From NCBI RefSeq assembly GCF_900108175.1, contig NZ_FNVO01000006.1, forward strand, positions 310,001 through 374,000: 64,000 nucleotides of DNA, given 5' to 3'. The position numbers and the translations under genes are program-made. Source of the stretch: Thermomonospora echinospora. GTDB lineage: Bacteria > Actinomycetota > Actinomycetes > Streptosporangiales > Streptosporangiaceae. The notes below the pieces were generated by a model. It saw nothing but the letters and a program-made list of their open reading frames with translations, had not been told where the DNA came from and did not search any database. This document shows positions 19,387-28,478 of this stretch, piece by piece (positions within the stretch are counted from its first letter, which is position 1; every line of letters begins with the position of its first letter).

Positions 19387-19911
19387 ATGGCGAGCGTTGC
19401 GGTGCCCGAGCGGCTGACCTGGGCGGTGGAGACCTTGGAGGTGCGGCCCGGCGATCGGCTGCTGGAGATCGGCTGCGGGCGCGGGGTGGCCGTCGCGCTC
19501 GTCTGCCCCCGGCTGGACGGCGGGCACATCACGGCCATCGACCGTTCGGCGACGGCGATCGAGGCCGCCGTGCGACGCAACGCCGAGCACGTCGCCGCGG
19601 GCAGGGCGGCCTTCGAGCACATCGACCTGGAGACCGCGGACCTCGACGACCGGTGCTTCGACAAGATCTTCGCCGTCAACGTCAACCACTTCTGGGTCCG
19701 TGACCCCGCCACCGAACTGGACCGCCTCGTTCGGGTCCTGAATCCGGGTGGTGCTCTCTACCTGTTCTACGAGCCGCCCTCTGCCGCCAAGGCCGCCGAA
19801 ATCACCGCCAGCCTACGGCCCGCGCTGATCCGGCACCGCCTCACCGTCACCACGTCAACGGCCCGCACCGCCAAGCGGACACCCTTGCTGTGCCTGAAGG
19901 CCGGCACGTAG
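19387..19911 (+). CDS. Class I SAM-dependent methyltransferase
   Basis: A 174-residue Rossmann methyltransferase. Motif I is LLEIGCGRGVAVALVCPRL, the acidic ribose contact follows in HITAIDRS, and motif IV-like IFAVNVNHFWV is clear. The protein is short and lacks a substrate-binding extension, so the substrate is unknown. It diverges from cobN. A CTACAGT -10-like element just before the start suggests a leaderless or near-leaderless transcript. Confidence 0.85.
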   Translation: MASVAVPERLTWAVETLEVRPGDRLLEIGCGRGVAVALVCPRLDGGHITAIDRSATAIEAAVRRNAEHVAAGRAAFEHIDLETADLDDRCFDKIFAVNVNHFWVRDPATELDRLVRVLNPGGALYLFYEPPSAAKAAEITASLRPALIRHRLTVTTSTARTAKRTPLLCLKAGT

Positions 19912-20062
19912 ACGACCAGATCACTGCAGTTCCAGGCCCTTCACGGCGAGCACCACGTCAGGCCCGAGGACATCGACGCCGTACGGCCGTCGCAGGCAGC
20001 CCGGGATCGGCTTCGCGGCGGCGAGCCGGCGTGCCCGGTTCGGCGGACGAGGTCCTCGGCGG

Positions 20063-20230
20063 TCAGACCGGGTAGCGGGTGGCCTCGTCGAGCTTCGTGG
20101 GGCCGGGATCGGCGATGGCCTGGGGAAGGGGCGGGACCTCCTGTTCGGCGACCAGGTCCTCCAGCGGTGTGCGCGGGGGCAGGGCCCGCCACCGCTTCGT
20201 CTCGGCCGGCTGCTGTCGATCATCGCTCAT
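20063..20230 (-). CDS. Small hypothetical protein
   Basis: A 55-residue hydrophilic protein starting MSDDRQQPAETKRWRALPP and ending LDEATRYPV. Spacing and composition look coding, but there is no recognisable domain. It is convergent with the methyltransferase at 19911. The 19912-20062 stretch also has a protein-like minus-strand tail ending VVLAVKGLELQ, which may be the end of a decayed gene. Confidence 0.45.
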   Translation of the reverse strand: MSDDRQQPAETKRWRALPPRTPLEDLVAEQEVPPLPQAIADPGPTKLDEATRYPV

Positions 20231-20354
20231 GCGACCATCATGCACGCGGATATCCGTTTTGCGCATGGCAGGTCGATGCTTTCTCCCCGCCGGTGTGCCG
20301 CCCTCCGGATGCGGCGGGGCATGGTCCTTCGGGCCGGTCGGCCGGGGCGGCGTT

Positions 20355-20912
20355 CTACTCCAGGCGGCGGATGATGGGGTTGATCAGCTCGTTCAGCTCC
20401 TTGACCATGACGGCGACCGCGTGGCGGGCCGTCTCCTCGAAGTCGGCGTCCGGGCCTTCGGGCGCGGCGGGGAGGTGGTCGAGCGGGACGGGGGCGTCCA
20501 CCAGCAGGGTGGTGCGCAGGTGGGGGCTTTTGCTGAGCTCCTCGTCGGAGGGTTTCAGGAACTGCCCGAACACCTGCGGCCACCCCCGCCAGCCCCGGTC
20601 GCGCCACCACTCGCGAGAGGCGGTGAGCTCGGCGGGCGGCGGCGACACCAGCTTGATGTGCGCGGTCAGGCTGCCGTCCCAGGCGTTACGGGTACAGGTC
20701 GCCTTCCACACCCGGCGGTGCCAGCGGACATATCCCGGCGTCAGCGAGGGCACGGTGGCCAGCCGCCAGGCCGTGCAGGCGAACGTCACCGGAGCGATGT
20801 CCCCCCAGCTCTCGGCGAAATCGGCCACGTTGCGGCGCACGTGCTCGCCGTAGCGGCTCAGGCCCGTGACGGCACGTTCCCGGTCGTAGTCGTGGTCGAC
20901 CCAGAAGGCCAC
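20355..20912 (-). CDS. Hypothetical protein
   Basis: A 185-residue protein beginning VAFWVDHDYDRERAVTGLSR, Trp-rich, with no membrane segment or signal peptide. A GTG at 20912 is preferred; an alternative GTG at 20978 adds 22 low-quality residues. I see no family motif. The C-terminal third is helical and acidic (ETARHAVAVMVKELNELINP). It reads like a protein of defined fold but I assign no function. Confidence 0.6.
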   Translation of the reverse strand: MAFWVDHDYDRERAVTGLSRYGEHVRRNVADFAESWGDIAPVTFACTAWRLATVPSLTPGYVRWHRRVWKATCTRNAWDGSLTAHIKLVSPPPAELTASREWWRDRGWRGWPQVFGQFLKPSDEELSKSPHLRTTLLVDAPVPLDHLPAAPEGPDADFEETARHAVAVMVKELNELINPIIRRLE

Positions 20913-21100
20913 ATGCTCGCCCAAGTCCCCTCCCTGGCGGTGGCGTCCTCCCAAGCCAGTCTCAGGGAGCGCACGCACCGGACAGGCGCGATTCCGTTCT
21001 CAGCGGAACAGGCTGTGAGCGAACACCCCCGAACGCCCCGTACCCGGCCGGCCGACGTGTGACAGCACGTTCCGTACTGTCGCCAGGCGGGGAACGCGCT

Positions 21101-21796
21101 CTAAGCGAACAGTTCCCAGGACGTTCCGCGCCGTACCAGCAGGTCCCTGGTCAGCAGGAGGTGGGGGCGCTGGGGGGCCAGGCCGTGGGGAGGGATGCCG
21201 GAGGCGTCCTCGGGCGGCAGGCGGCGGTCGTCGGACCAGATCTGGTCGACGACCCAGCGGAGCTTCTCGACGCCGTCCGGGTGGCCGGTGCCGGTGGCCA
21301 CGAACAGGTCCCGGGCGGGGATCGCCACGACCAGGTCGCCCTCCACGTCCTGGGCGAGCTTGTCCACGAAGCCGTCGTCGAGGACCAGCCCGGCCTCCAG
21401 GTCGCCGCCCGCCGTCACCGAGACCGCGCGCACGTCCGGGTACCAGTTGAACGACACGTCCGGGCGCCGCACGCGCAGGTTGGCCACGGCATGTTCACGC
21501 AGCTCCGGCGGTTCCACGCCCAGCTCGGCGCAGTGCCGCGGCGCGATGTGCTCTAGCGCGCAGGTCTCGGCGGGGGCCTCCGCCTCGGGCCGGTCGATCG
21601 CCCGGTCGATCACCCGGTCGATCGCGTAGCCGACCAGCAGGTTCCCGGCGAACGGCTCGGCCAGCGGCACCTCGGTGGCGGGCAGCGGGAACTCCAGCTG
21701 CATCTCCACGGGCACCCGGGCCTTCATCACCGGGACGACCAGGGCGAGCGCCTCGGTCTGCGGTGGGGCGACGGCGCTGTGCCGGGGCTGCCTCAT
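21101..21796 (-). CDS. DUF1444-like protein
   Basis: A 231-residue protein with the DUF1444-type pattern: a substrate-like opening ALALVVPVMKARVP, a repeated IDRVIDRAIDR segment encoded by a small tandem DNA repeat near 21590-21630, and a C-terminal PHLLLTRDLLV. AGGAGG lies just before the ATG at 21796. The family has no assigned role. It precedes cobQ on the other side of a 66-bp gap on the complementary reading order but is not obviously co-transcribed. Confidence 0.65.
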   Translation of the reverse strand: MRQPRHSAVAPPQTEALALVVPVMKARVPVEMQLEFPLPATEVPLAEPFAGNLLVGYAIDRVIDRAIDRPEAEAPAETCALEHIAPRHCAELGVEPPELREHAVANLRVRRPDVSFNWYPDVRAVSVTAGGDLEAGLVLDDGFVDKLAQDVEGDLVVAIPARDLFVATGTGHPDGVEKLRWVVDQIWSDDRRLPPEDASGIPPHGLAPQRPHLLLTRDLLVRRGTSWELFA

Positions 21797-21902
21797 GCAC
21801 GATCCTCCTGCGGCTTTCGGCTTGAAACCGATCACCTTACCGGCATCATGGCCGGTCCACGGTGTGCGCCGGTCCTCCGGCCTGTCGTTCCGCCGGTGCG
21901 CC

Positions 21903-23408
21903 TCACGGGACGAGATCGGCTCCCGCGGGGGGCACTACGGGCAGGCCGGGCGGGGCGCCCCGCTCGATCAGCCGCCAGAGCGCGGCGGTGTCGAGGTGCC
22001 GTTCCACCATGTCCCCGAGCGCGTCCAGCCTGGCCTCGCGCAACGCGCCGAACGACACGTCGGGGGCAGGGGTGAAGTCCCGCCCGGCCAGGTCCGCGAC
22101 CTCTCGCAGGAACGCCCGACGGAACCCATCGTTCTCCAGCGCGCCATGCCAGGTGGTGCCCCACACCGCGCCCGCCCGGCAGCCGTCCAGGAACGGCTCG
22201 GCGCCCTCGTCCACCGTCGCGATCCCGTGATGGATCTCATAGGCCCGCACGTCGTGGCCATAGGCGGCCCCGGACGGACGGCGCAGCGTCTTGTCTGCGG
22301 CGAACTCCACCCGTACGGGCAGCAACCCCAGCCCTTCGACCCGGCCGGCAGCGGACTCCACCTCGTCGACGATCTCCGCCGCGAGCATCTGGTAGCCCCC
22401 GCAGATGCCCAACACCGGACGTCCCGCCGCGGCCCGCCGTACGATCTGGTCGGCCAGCCCCCGGGCGCGCAGCCAGCCGAGGTCGGAGACGGTGGCGCGC
22501 GAGCCGGGCAGCACCACCAGGTCGGCGTCGGCCAACTCGCCGGGCGTGGTCGCGTACCGCACCGACACGCCGGGCTCACAGGTCAGCGCATCGATGTCGG
22601 TGAAGTTGGAGATCCGTGGCAGCCGGACGACCGCCACCCGCAGTGTCTCGGCCCCGTGCGGGGCCGGCGCCGCGGGGAGCGGAACGTCCAGGCCCAGGCT
22701 GTCCTCCACGTCCAGTTGGAGGCCGTCCAGCCAGGGCAGCACGCCGTAGGTGGGGCGCCCGGTCAGCCGTTGCAGCTGTTGCAGCCCCGGGGCCAGTAGT
22801 TCCTGCGCGCCCCGGAACTTGTTGATGACGAATCCGGCGATGAGGGCCTGGTCGGCGGGCTCCAGCAGCCCCACCGTCCCGTACAGCGCGGCGAACACCC
22901 CGCCGCGGTCGATGTCGCCCACCACCAGGACGGGTAGCCCGGCGGCCCGCGCCAGGCCCATGTTGGCGATGTCACCGGCCCGCAGGTTGATCTCCGCCGG
23001 GCTGCCCGCGCCCTCGCAGATCACCACGTCGTACTCGGCGCGCAGCCGCTCCAGGCTGGCCAGCGCCACGTCCCGCAGCCGGTCCTTGTGCTCGCGGTAC
23101 TCCAGCGCGTCCACGTCCGCCACCGGACGGCCGAGCACCACCACCTGGCTGCGGCGGTCGCTGCCGGGCTTGAGCAGGACGGGGTTCATGTGGGCGGTGG
23201 GCTCGATCCGCGCCGCCTGCGCCTGCGTCACCTGAGCCCGGCCGATCTCCGCGCCGTCCAGGGTGACCATCGAGTTCAGCGACATGTTCTGCGCCTTGAA
23301 CGGGGCGACCTTCACCCCCTGCCGCACCAGCCACCGGCACAGCCCGGCGGTCAGGACGCTCTTGCCCGCGTCCGAGGTCGTCCCGGCGACCAGCAACGCC
23401 CCGCTCAT
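21903..23408 (-). CDS. cobQ: Cobyric acid synthase CobQ
   Basis: A 501-residue glutamine-dependent amidotransferase at normal family length. The N-terminal ATP-binding domain starts [17 protein letters not shown], with the switch-like [12 protein letters not shown]. The C-terminal class I glutaminase has the nucleophile Cys in [10 protein letters not shown] and the His in GTTWHG. It amidates carboxylates b, d, e and g of adenosylcobyrinate a,c-diamide. The ATG at 23408 matches the family N-terminus. It lies downstream of cobD on the same strand, separated by a 158-bp gap that contains a TnpB-element-like hairpin. Confidence 0.97.
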   Translation of the reverse strand: MSGALLVAGTTSDAGKSVLTAGLCRWLVRQGVKVAPFKAQNMSLNSMVTLDGAEIGRAQVTQAQAARIEPTAHMNPVLLKPGSDRRSQVVVLGRPVADVDALEYREHKDRLRDVALASLERLRAEYDVVICEGAGSPAEINLRAGDIANMGLARAAGLPVLVVGDIDRGGVFAALYGTVGLLEPADQALIAGFVINKFRGAQELLAPGLQQLQRLTGRPTYGVLPWLDGLQLDVEDSLGLDVPLPAAPAPHGAETLRVAVVRLPRISNFTDIDALTCEPGVSVRYATTPGELADADLVVLPGSRATVSDLGWLRARGLADQIVRRAAAGRPVLGICGGYQMLAAEIVDEVESAAGRVEGLGLLPVRVEFAADKTLRRPSGAAYGHDVRAYEIHHGIATVDEGAEPFLDGCRAGAVWGTTWHGALENDGFRRAFLREVADLAGRDFTPAPDVSFGALREARLDALGDMVERHLDTAALWRLIERGAPPGLPVVPPAGADLVP

Positions 23409-23526
23409 CCGAACGCCCCCACTTCCCTTCGGCCGACCGCTCGGGCCGACCCGTCCACTCTGCTCGCCCTCCGCCGCGCTCCAGGCCACGCGCCCTCTCC
23501 GGGGGCCGCGTCTTTCCTCTGACTCC

Positions 23527-23570
23527 TTGAAGCGTGGAGACCCCCGCCTTGAGGCAGGGGAGGAAGTCAA
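23527..23570 (+). repeat. Hairpin resembling the right end / omega-RNA 3' end of an IS200/IS605 (TnpB) element
   Basis: The 44-nt stretch has a GC hairpin CCCCGCCTTGAGGCAGGGG followed by AGGAAGTCAA. This closely resembles the conserved 3' end of TnpB-associated omega RNAs in actinobacteria (a GGCGGGG hairpin, then AGGATGTCAA). No tnpA or tnpB is nearby, so it would be a solo relic. It overlaps the cobD stop codon at 23567-23569. Confidence 0.45.
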
Positions 23571-24547
23571 CCTGGTCGCGTTCCAGTGCCGGCCGCTCCG
23601 CGTCGTACGGCCAAGGCGCCCGCCGCGCACACCGCGGCCGCGGCCAGCCCGACGGCGGTCGACAGGCGGACCGCCCGGCGGATGTCATCGACCTCCGGCG
23701 GTGGGCCGTCCCCCAGTTCGGGGCGGTGCTCGGCCCGCCCGCCGTAGACGTTCGTGCCGCCGAGCCGCACGCCGAGCGCCCCGGCGAAGGCCGCCTCGCA
23801 CCGGCCGGCGTTGGGACTGGGATGCGCCGCGCCGTCACGCCGCATCACTGCGTGGGAGCGCCGCATCGTCCCGCCCGCGAACGGAGCGCAGGCCACGGTG
23901 AGCAGGGCGGTCAGCCGGGCCGGCACCCAGTTGGCCACGTCGTCGGACCGTGCCGACGCCCACCCGAACCTCTCGTACCGCTCGTTGCGGTAGCCCACCA
24001 TCGCGTCGAGCGTGTTGATCGCCCGATAGGCCAGCAGCCCCGGGACACCGGCCACCGCTCCCCACACCAGCGGGGCGACCACGGCATCGGAGGTGTTCTC
24101 CGCGACGGACTCGACCGTGGCCCTGGCCAGTTCCTTCGGCCCCAGGCCGGCCGGGTTGCGGGCGCACAGGTGGGGCAGGCGGGCGCGGGCCGCCTCCAGG
24201 TCTCCGTCCTGGAGGGCTTTGGCCATGGCCCGGCCCTCCCGGCCCAGCGACGTACCGCCGAGCACCGCCCAGGTCGCCGCAGCCGTCACCGCCACCTGGG
24301 CACAGCGCCCCCGGGTCGCTCGTTCGACGGCGACACCGGCCATCGCGGCCCCGGTGACCAGGATTCCGGCGTAGACCGCTCCGCGTGCCCTGGAGTCGGC
24401 GTACATCCGCCGTTCCAGCGCCGCCGCCGTACGGCCGAACGCCGCCACCGGATGCCCGCGCCGGGGATCGCCCGTGGCCGCGTCCAGCGCCACCCCGAGC
24501 AGCAGCCCCGCCGCGCGTGCGCCGGCGGCCCTACCCGAGCCGGGCAT
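23567..24547 (-). CDS. cobD: Adenosylcobinamide-phosphate synthase CobD/CbiB
   Basis: A 326-residue integral membrane protein with family sequence [41 protein letters not shown] and [13 protein letters not shown]. It attaches the aminopropanol linker to adenosylcobyrate. Five or so hydrophobic segments are visible. It shares 17 bp with the upstream phosphotransferase gene, so the two are translationally coupled. Its TGA stop falls within the TnpB-like hairpin element, so the last codons could have been replaced by that insertion. Confidence 0.95.
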   Translation of the reverse strand: MPGSGRAAGARAAGLLLGVALDAATGDPRRGHPVAAFGRTAAALERRMYADSRARGAVYAGILVTGAAMAGVAVERATRGRCAQVAVTAAATWAVLGGTSLGREGRAMAKALQDGDLEAARARLPHLCARNPAGLGPKELARATVESVAENTSDAVVAPLVWGAVAGVPGLLAYRAINTLDAMVGYRNERYERFGWASARSDDVANWVPARLTALLTVACAPFAGGTMRRSHAVMRRDGAAHPSPNAGRCEAAFAGALGVRLGGTNVYGGRAEHRPELGDGPPPEVDDIRRAVRLSTAVGLAAAAVCAAGALAVRRGAAGTGTRPG

Positions 24548-25343
24548 CCAGTACGTCCCAGCTCTGCTCCAGCCAGTCCTGTCCCCGACGGATGCGCACG
24601 CCTATGCCGCCCCGCCACATGCGCTCCCAGCCGCCGCCCAGCCGCTCGGCGCGCGCCCGCATCGCCAGGTAGGAGCGTTCGAACCGCAGCCGCGCGACCG
24701 GCAGCACCCGCCGCCGCTCCTCCCGGCCCAGCCCGTAGGCATCGCAGAACCGCCGGATCCGCCGCCCCACGGCGTCCGCGTCCAGCCTGGCGAACACCTC
24801 GTCACGGTCGGCCGGATCGGCCAGCGGCGCCCACGTCCGCAACGTGTTCACCACGTCGAACAGCCGTGTCGTGGGCCGTGCCAGATCGAAGTCGATCAGC
24901 CCGTACGGAACACCGTCCCGGAACACCACGTTGTCCGGCGTCACGTCGCAATGCCCGATCAGCTCCGGAGGATCGTCCACATTGGTGGTGAACGCCACGT
25001 CCCAGGGCGCGTCAGGCGGCGCCTCGTACATGCTCACCGCATCGTGGAACCGCCGCAGCAACCGCGCGACCCCGCGCAGCGCCTCCTCGGTGGCGGCGTA
25101 CTCCCGCATCGGCCGGCCCGGAGTCTCCCCCGGCATCCACGTGAGCACCTCCCGGCCCAGCTCGTCGATGCCCAGGAACCGCGGCGCCCCCTCGAACCCC
25201 ACCCGCTCCAGATGCCCCAGCAGCCCGTGCACCGCCGGGCTGTGGGCCCGCAGCGGACGCCGCACCGTGTCCCCCGCCCGAACGACACCCTCCGTGACGT
25301 CTCCGCCCGTCAGAACGACCTCATGCCCCTGCTCCACAGCCAC
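24531..25343 (-). CDS. Aminoglycoside-phosphotransferase-fold kinase (APH family)
   Basis: A protein of about 270 residues with the APH/choline kinase fold. The catalytic loop is LIGHCDVTPDNVVF (Asp and Asn) and the metal-binding LIDFDLARPTTRLFD follows. The N-terminal lobe (GDVTEGVVRAGDTVRRP) is consistent. Substrate unknown; such genes in biosynthetic loci often phosphorylate small alcohols or amines. Its 3' end overlaps cobD, so a housekeeping or B12-side-chain role is possible, but that is inference. The exact start is unsure (GTG at 25343 or 25337, or further upstream). Confidence 0.8.
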   Translation of the reverse strand: MAVEQGHEVVLTGGDVTEGVVRAGDTVRRPLRAHSPAVHGLLGHLERVGFEGAPRFLGIDELGREVLTWMPGETPGRPMREYAATEEALRGVARLLRRFHDAVSMYEAPPDAPWDVAFTTNVDDPPELIGHCDVTPDNVVFRDGVPYGLIDFDLARPTTRLFDVVNTLRTWAPLADPADRDEVFARLDADAVGRRIRRFCDAYGLGREERRRVLPVARLRFERSYLAMRARAERLGGGWERMWRGGIGVRIRRGQDWLEQSWDVLDARLG

Positions 25344-25519
25344 GGGCAACAAAGATAGGCCCCGGCGGCCACTTCTCCACCCCAGATCTCCATGGCCTGA
25401 AGCCACAGGTCCCCCCTACACTGTGGGTCGGCGTCCGGCCCTCGGCCGGATCCCACGCTCAGCCGAGGGCTCCGCGAACCACGCGTTCGCCCCCGCCACC
25501 GGCCAGGCGAGGTGTGCGA

Positions 25520-25593
25520 GCGCCCGTAGCTCAGCTGGATAGAGCATCGGACTTCTAATCCGACGGTCGCAGGTTCGAATCCTGCCGGGCGCG
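25520..25593 (+). tRNA. tRNA-Arg(TCT)
   Basis: A complete 74-nt cloverleaf. The acceptor stem is GCGCCCG / CGGGCGC, the D arm GCTCAGCTGGATAGAGC, the anticodon arm TCGGA-CTTCTAA-TCCGA with anticodon TCT, and the T arm GCAGGTTCGAATCCTGC. No CCA is encoded. The 3' half is repeated at 29365 (see below), marking this gene as an integration site. Confidence 0.97.
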
Positions 25594-25603
25594 CCTTCCT
25601 CAC
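25547..25603 (+). repeat. att-like direct repeat, left copy (within tRNA-Arg)
   Basis: The 57 bp from the anticodon stem through the tRNA 3' end and ten bases beyond recur exactly at 29365-29421. A diverged but alignable extension runs to about 25640, including the hairpin CCCTACGACCAGGGG. This is the pattern left by site-specific integration into a tRNA gene. Confidence 0.85.
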
Positions 25604-25691
25604 CCAGGAAAACTCCCTACGACCAGGGGAACGCACTCTCTCACCAGCGGTGACATAGCCTGGTTACACGGAGAGCCTCTGGAGACGCGCT

Positions 25692-25738
25692 TAGCCCGGC
25701 ACATTGCCGAATGAGGCTGTTTGAGATCAAGGCGGCGG
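25692..25738 (+). repeat. Dispersed repeat, copy 1
   Basis: A 47-bp segment starting TAGCCCGGCACATTGCCGAA matches 41 of 47 positions at 30603-30649. The similarity resumes further on around GGCGTGGGC (about 25786 and 30683). It can fold as AGCC...GGCT with an inner GGCA...TGCC. The rest of the 25604-25938 gap holds no gene I can support. Confidence 0.7.
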
Positions 25739-25938
25739 TGCTGCGCGCTGCTGCTGCGGTCCGCTGGCCGCGCTGCCCGGCGCGTGCGGCGTGGGCGCCG
25801 GTCACCGCCGCCGGTCCGGCCGGCCGCTGCGCATCGTGCCCCACCGCCAAGTGCTCGCTGTACCGGCGGTCACCGAGTCCGCGTCACCACCCCCGAAAAC
25901 GGCTGGCGGCCCAACCGTGCGACTGTGACGATCGGCCC

Positions 25939-26142
25939 ATGAGCGAGGAATCCGACCGGCTCGATGGCCTGATCCTCAACTGCCAGGTACTCCGTGCCGT
26001 ACGGCTGATCATGGAGTTGTTCGAGTGCGGTCTTCGCGAAGCCATCGGGCTCTTCGACGCCCGGTACCACGAGCTACGCGAGACACGGCCCGATGACTTC
26101 ATCGTGAGCCCGGACGAATACGGCCACGGCGTCTACACCTGA
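25939..26142 (+). CDS. Small island protein, possibly L7/L12-C-terminal-like fold
   Basis: A 67-residue acidic protein starting MSEESDRLDGLILNCQVL. The core RAVRLIMELFECGLREAIGL resembles the helix-loop-helix of the ribosomal L7/L12 C-terminal fold found in many small actinobacterial proteins of unknown function. Inside the tRNA-flanked island. No neighbour clarifies its role. Confidence 0.55.
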   Translation: MSEESDRLDGLILNCQVLRAVRLIMELFECGLREAIGLFDARYHELRETRPDDFIVSPDEYGHGVYT

Positions 26143-26316
26143 AAGAGCACGCCTCCGGCGGGGGTACTCCGGCCCCGGAAGCCCAGCCCACACGGGCACC
26201 GGTGGTCTGTGGTGAGGGTGGAAGTCTGGTCCTCGCCCACCGCCGTCCCAGGCAGAGCCGAGCCATGTGCCCTGGCCTCGCTACCATGTGGGCGGGCCAA
26301 TCACCGGAAGTGATCC

Positions 26317-26745
26317 ATGCCTCGCCGCCCCCCGGCACAAGTACGTTCCAGGCTTCCCCGCCGGTCTCGCCGGTACCGCTGCTCGATCCCCGGGCTGCCG
26401 GCATCAGTCCACCGCCAACTCCAGAACTACGAGCTGGACAACGGCTTGGACCTCGGCCAAGTTGCCGATGCCTACGGCAGATACAGACGGTTCGCCCTTC
26501 GAGGGAAGCCATACAGGCGTTTTGCCGGATGGACACCGGACAACGCCTATGACTGGCGAGCCGACCTCGACACCCCCCGCAACATGCTCGAACTCGCCAT
26601 GCGGAGCCTCAGCCCCCGAGCCAGACGCCGGCTTCAAGCGCTGATCACACCGCTCGATGAGGCTTACCAGGCATGGTCGCTTAACAACCCGTTCGCTCCG
26701 CCGGACCTCCCCTGGTGGATGCGCCGTATCAACAGCGTCCATTAG
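26317..26745 (+). CDS. Hypothetical island protein
   Basis: A 142-residue basic protein with an Arg/Pro-rich N-terminus and a folded-looking C-terminal part (about residues 60-142) containing DTPRNMLELAMRSLSPRARR and PPDLPWWMRRI. GGAAGTG precedes the ATG. No recognised domain. Its neighbours, also small and of the type seen beside polymorphic toxins, suggest an accessory or immunity-like role, but nothing in the sequence proves it. Confidence 0.55.
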   Translation: MPRRPPAQVRSRLPRRSRRYRCSIPGLPASVHRQLQNYELDNGLDLGQVADAYGRYRRFALRGKPYRRFAGWTPDNAYDWRADLDTPRNMLELAMRSLSPRARRRLQALITPLDEAYQAWSLNNPFAPPDLPWWMRRINSVH

Positions 26746-26838
26746 CAGTGGCAGCAGCGACAAGCCGCATCCACCACAGGCACGCCGCACGGTTCCGAAG
26801 CCTGTTTCAGGAGCCTTGCCCTCTGCGATCATTCCGGC

Positions 26839-27216
26839 ATGAGCTACGACCTGGCGGTCTGGGAGGGCAACCCGCCCGCAGACGATCGGGAAGCCCTGTC
26901 GGTGCATCTGGCCTTGTTCGATGAGTACCTTGAGGCCGATATCGGCGAGTTGCTTCCAGGGAACCCCCTCGTCAAGGAGTTCGTGACGGCGATGGCAGAA
27001 CGCTGGCCCGACTCCCTCGGAGAGGACACCCCGTGGTCCGCTGGCGCTCCCGACGAAGGGTCGGCCGCCGGCCCGATCGCCTACCTTGCGATCTCGTACA
27101 GCCGGGCCGAGGAGGTGGCGGCCTACGCGGAAAGCGTTGCCGCGGAACTTGGACTCATCTGTTTCGACATAAACCAAGGACGCCTGCGCACGTGTCCTCC
27201 AGCCTCCAGAAGGTGA
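26839..27216 (+). CDS. Immunity-like hypothetical protein
   Basis: A 125-residue acidic protein starting MSYDLAVWEGNPPADDREAL, with ELLPGNPLVKEFVTAMAERWPD and GPIAYLAISYSRAEEV. This matches a widespread actinobacterial family of small soluble proteins often next to toxins or in islands; the C-terminal VAAELGLICFDINQGRLR is typical. Function is not established. It is convergent with the tandem-HTH gene, separated by two hairpins. Confidence 0.65.
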   Translation: MSYDLAVWEGNPPADDREALSVHLALFDEYLEADIGELLPGNPLVKEFVTAMAERWPDSLGEDTPWSAGAPDEGSAAGPIAYLAISYSRAEEVAAYAESVAAELGLICFDINQGRLRTCPPASRR

Positions 27217-27252
27217 GGGGCAGGCCCTGAGACCGGCTGATCGAGCGTGACT

Positions 27253-27274
27253 CTGGGGACTCCGCCGTCCCCAG
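27253..27274. terminator. Hairpin between convergent genes
   Basis: CTGGGGAC (27253-27260) and GTCCCCAG (27267-27274) form a perfect 8-bp stem with a 6-nt loop just past the stop at 27216. No T-run. Confidence 0.6.
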
Positions 27275-27285
27275 ACCCCTGCGCG

Positions 27286-27353
27286 CCAGAGCACTCGTCC
27301 GCGCGCTTTCGTCTGTCACACCGTCTCACCGTTCGCGCGGACGAGCACTCTGG
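27286..27353. repeat. Long inverted repeat with 20-bp arms
   Basis: Arm 27286-27305 (CCAGAGCACTCGTCCGCGCG) and arm 27334-27353 (CGCGCGGACGAGCACTCTGG) are complementary at 18 of 20 positions and enclose a 28-nt loop. It lies 58 bp beyond the end of the tandem-HTH gene. It may be a terminator for that gene or a mobile-element trace. Confidence 0.6.
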
Positions 27354-27410
27354 ACCGACGCGCCTCCGTCTGGCGCGTTGGTGAAGCGGTGGAGTGGCGA
27401 TTGGCCTGAT

Positions 27411-28157
27411 TCACTCCCGCAGCAGGGATTCCGCCGTGGTGCGGACCTGCTCCACCTGGTCGGCGGTGAGGCGTCGGACGTCCCAGATCAGTTCGGCCAC
27501 GTCGGCTGCCACCGGGTTCTGCCGCGGTGCCACGTCGGGCAGTTCGATACCGGTCAGGGCGGCCATGTCGTCGGCGGGGATGCCCAGCACGGTTGCGAAA
27601 TCGGCCAGCAGGTCGGGGGTCAGTTCCTTGCGGCCGCCCCCCACCGCCCCGATCGTGGCCCCGGCCAGATACCGGCCGGTCAGACAGAGCAGCACCATGG
27701 CGGATCCCGTCCATGCCAGACTGCGGTTGCGGAGCATGCGCACGAGCAAGGCGCCGAAGCCCGGCTGGTACTGCTCCCATGCCGGCGGGGGTGGAACCGG
27801 CTGTGTGCGGTTCTGCTGCGGCAGTGAGCGAACGAGCTGACGCAACCGATGTACGTGCTCTGAGGGCAGGGACACGGCACGCTTCACCAGGGGCGGGACC
27901 AAGAGCCCGGCCTTCGCGTCCAAAGGGGCCAGATCGTCCGGCACCACCGCCCCTGCCATCACGAACAGGTCTGCGGTACGCAGCCCGAGCACGGGCGCGA
28001 GCCGTCGAAGCAGCGATGAGTCCGGCGCCGCACCGCCCATGACCGCTTGCAGTTCAGGCTCACCGGCCCCGACCAGCGGGGACAGGGCACCAACATCTAG
28101 ATTCCGGTGGGCTGACAACCTCGCCAACAACACGCCAAAGCCCGGATGTTCCGTCAT
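27411..28157 (-). CDS. Regulator with two degenerate XRE-type HTH domains
   Basis: A 248-residue protein formed by an internal duplication. The first half opens GFGVLLARLSAHRNLDVGAL and the second GFGALLVRMLRNRSLAW; each continues into a SLLRRLAPVLGLRTADLF-like or ELTPDLLADFATVLGIPADD-like segment typical of phage-repressor HTHs. GGGCGGG precedes the ATG at 28157. It may regulate genes of the island. The 28158-28478 gap upstream contains no gene I can support, only its presumed promoter. Confidence 0.65.
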   Translation of the reverse strand: MTEHPGFGVLLARLSAHRNLDVGALSPLVGAGEPELQAVMGGAAPDSSLLRRLAPVLGLRTADLFVMAGAVVPDDLAPLDAKAGLLVPPLVKRAVSLPSEHVHRLRQLVRSLPQQNRTQPVPPPPAWEQYQPGFGALLVRMLRNRSLAWTGSAMVLLCLTGRYLAGATIGAVGGGRKELTPDLLADFATVLGIPADDMAALTGIELPDVAPRQNPVAADVAELIWDVRRLTADQVEQVRTTAESLLRE

Positions 28158-28478
28158 CCCGCCCAGCCTAGTTCCGGTCGACGCGACACCACAGGGCTGG
28201 AAGGACCATCTCCCCCGAATCCGTGAGCGCTGGCAGCGGTGACGGCAGGACAGCCCGCCGCGGACGTTGCTCACCTTCAGGGCGGAACGAACTGGTAAGG
28301 ATAAGGCCGGGAAGCCAAGCGGTTGCCGAAAGCAGGGACCGAAGGGGCCTTCGACCGCTGCGGGATATACGCGGGATGGAAAACATTCGGGTCACACCCG
28401 GCAGAGGCGTTCGGGCAGATGAGAGCGCCGACGAGTGTGGAACGGGCGCTCGATTCCTAAACCGTTGCGCCGCCATGG

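Noticed and set aside
19921-20062. Minus-strand tail ending VVLAVKGLELQ
   Set aside because: It looks like a protein C-terminus but no start or domain can be found; at most a small relic.
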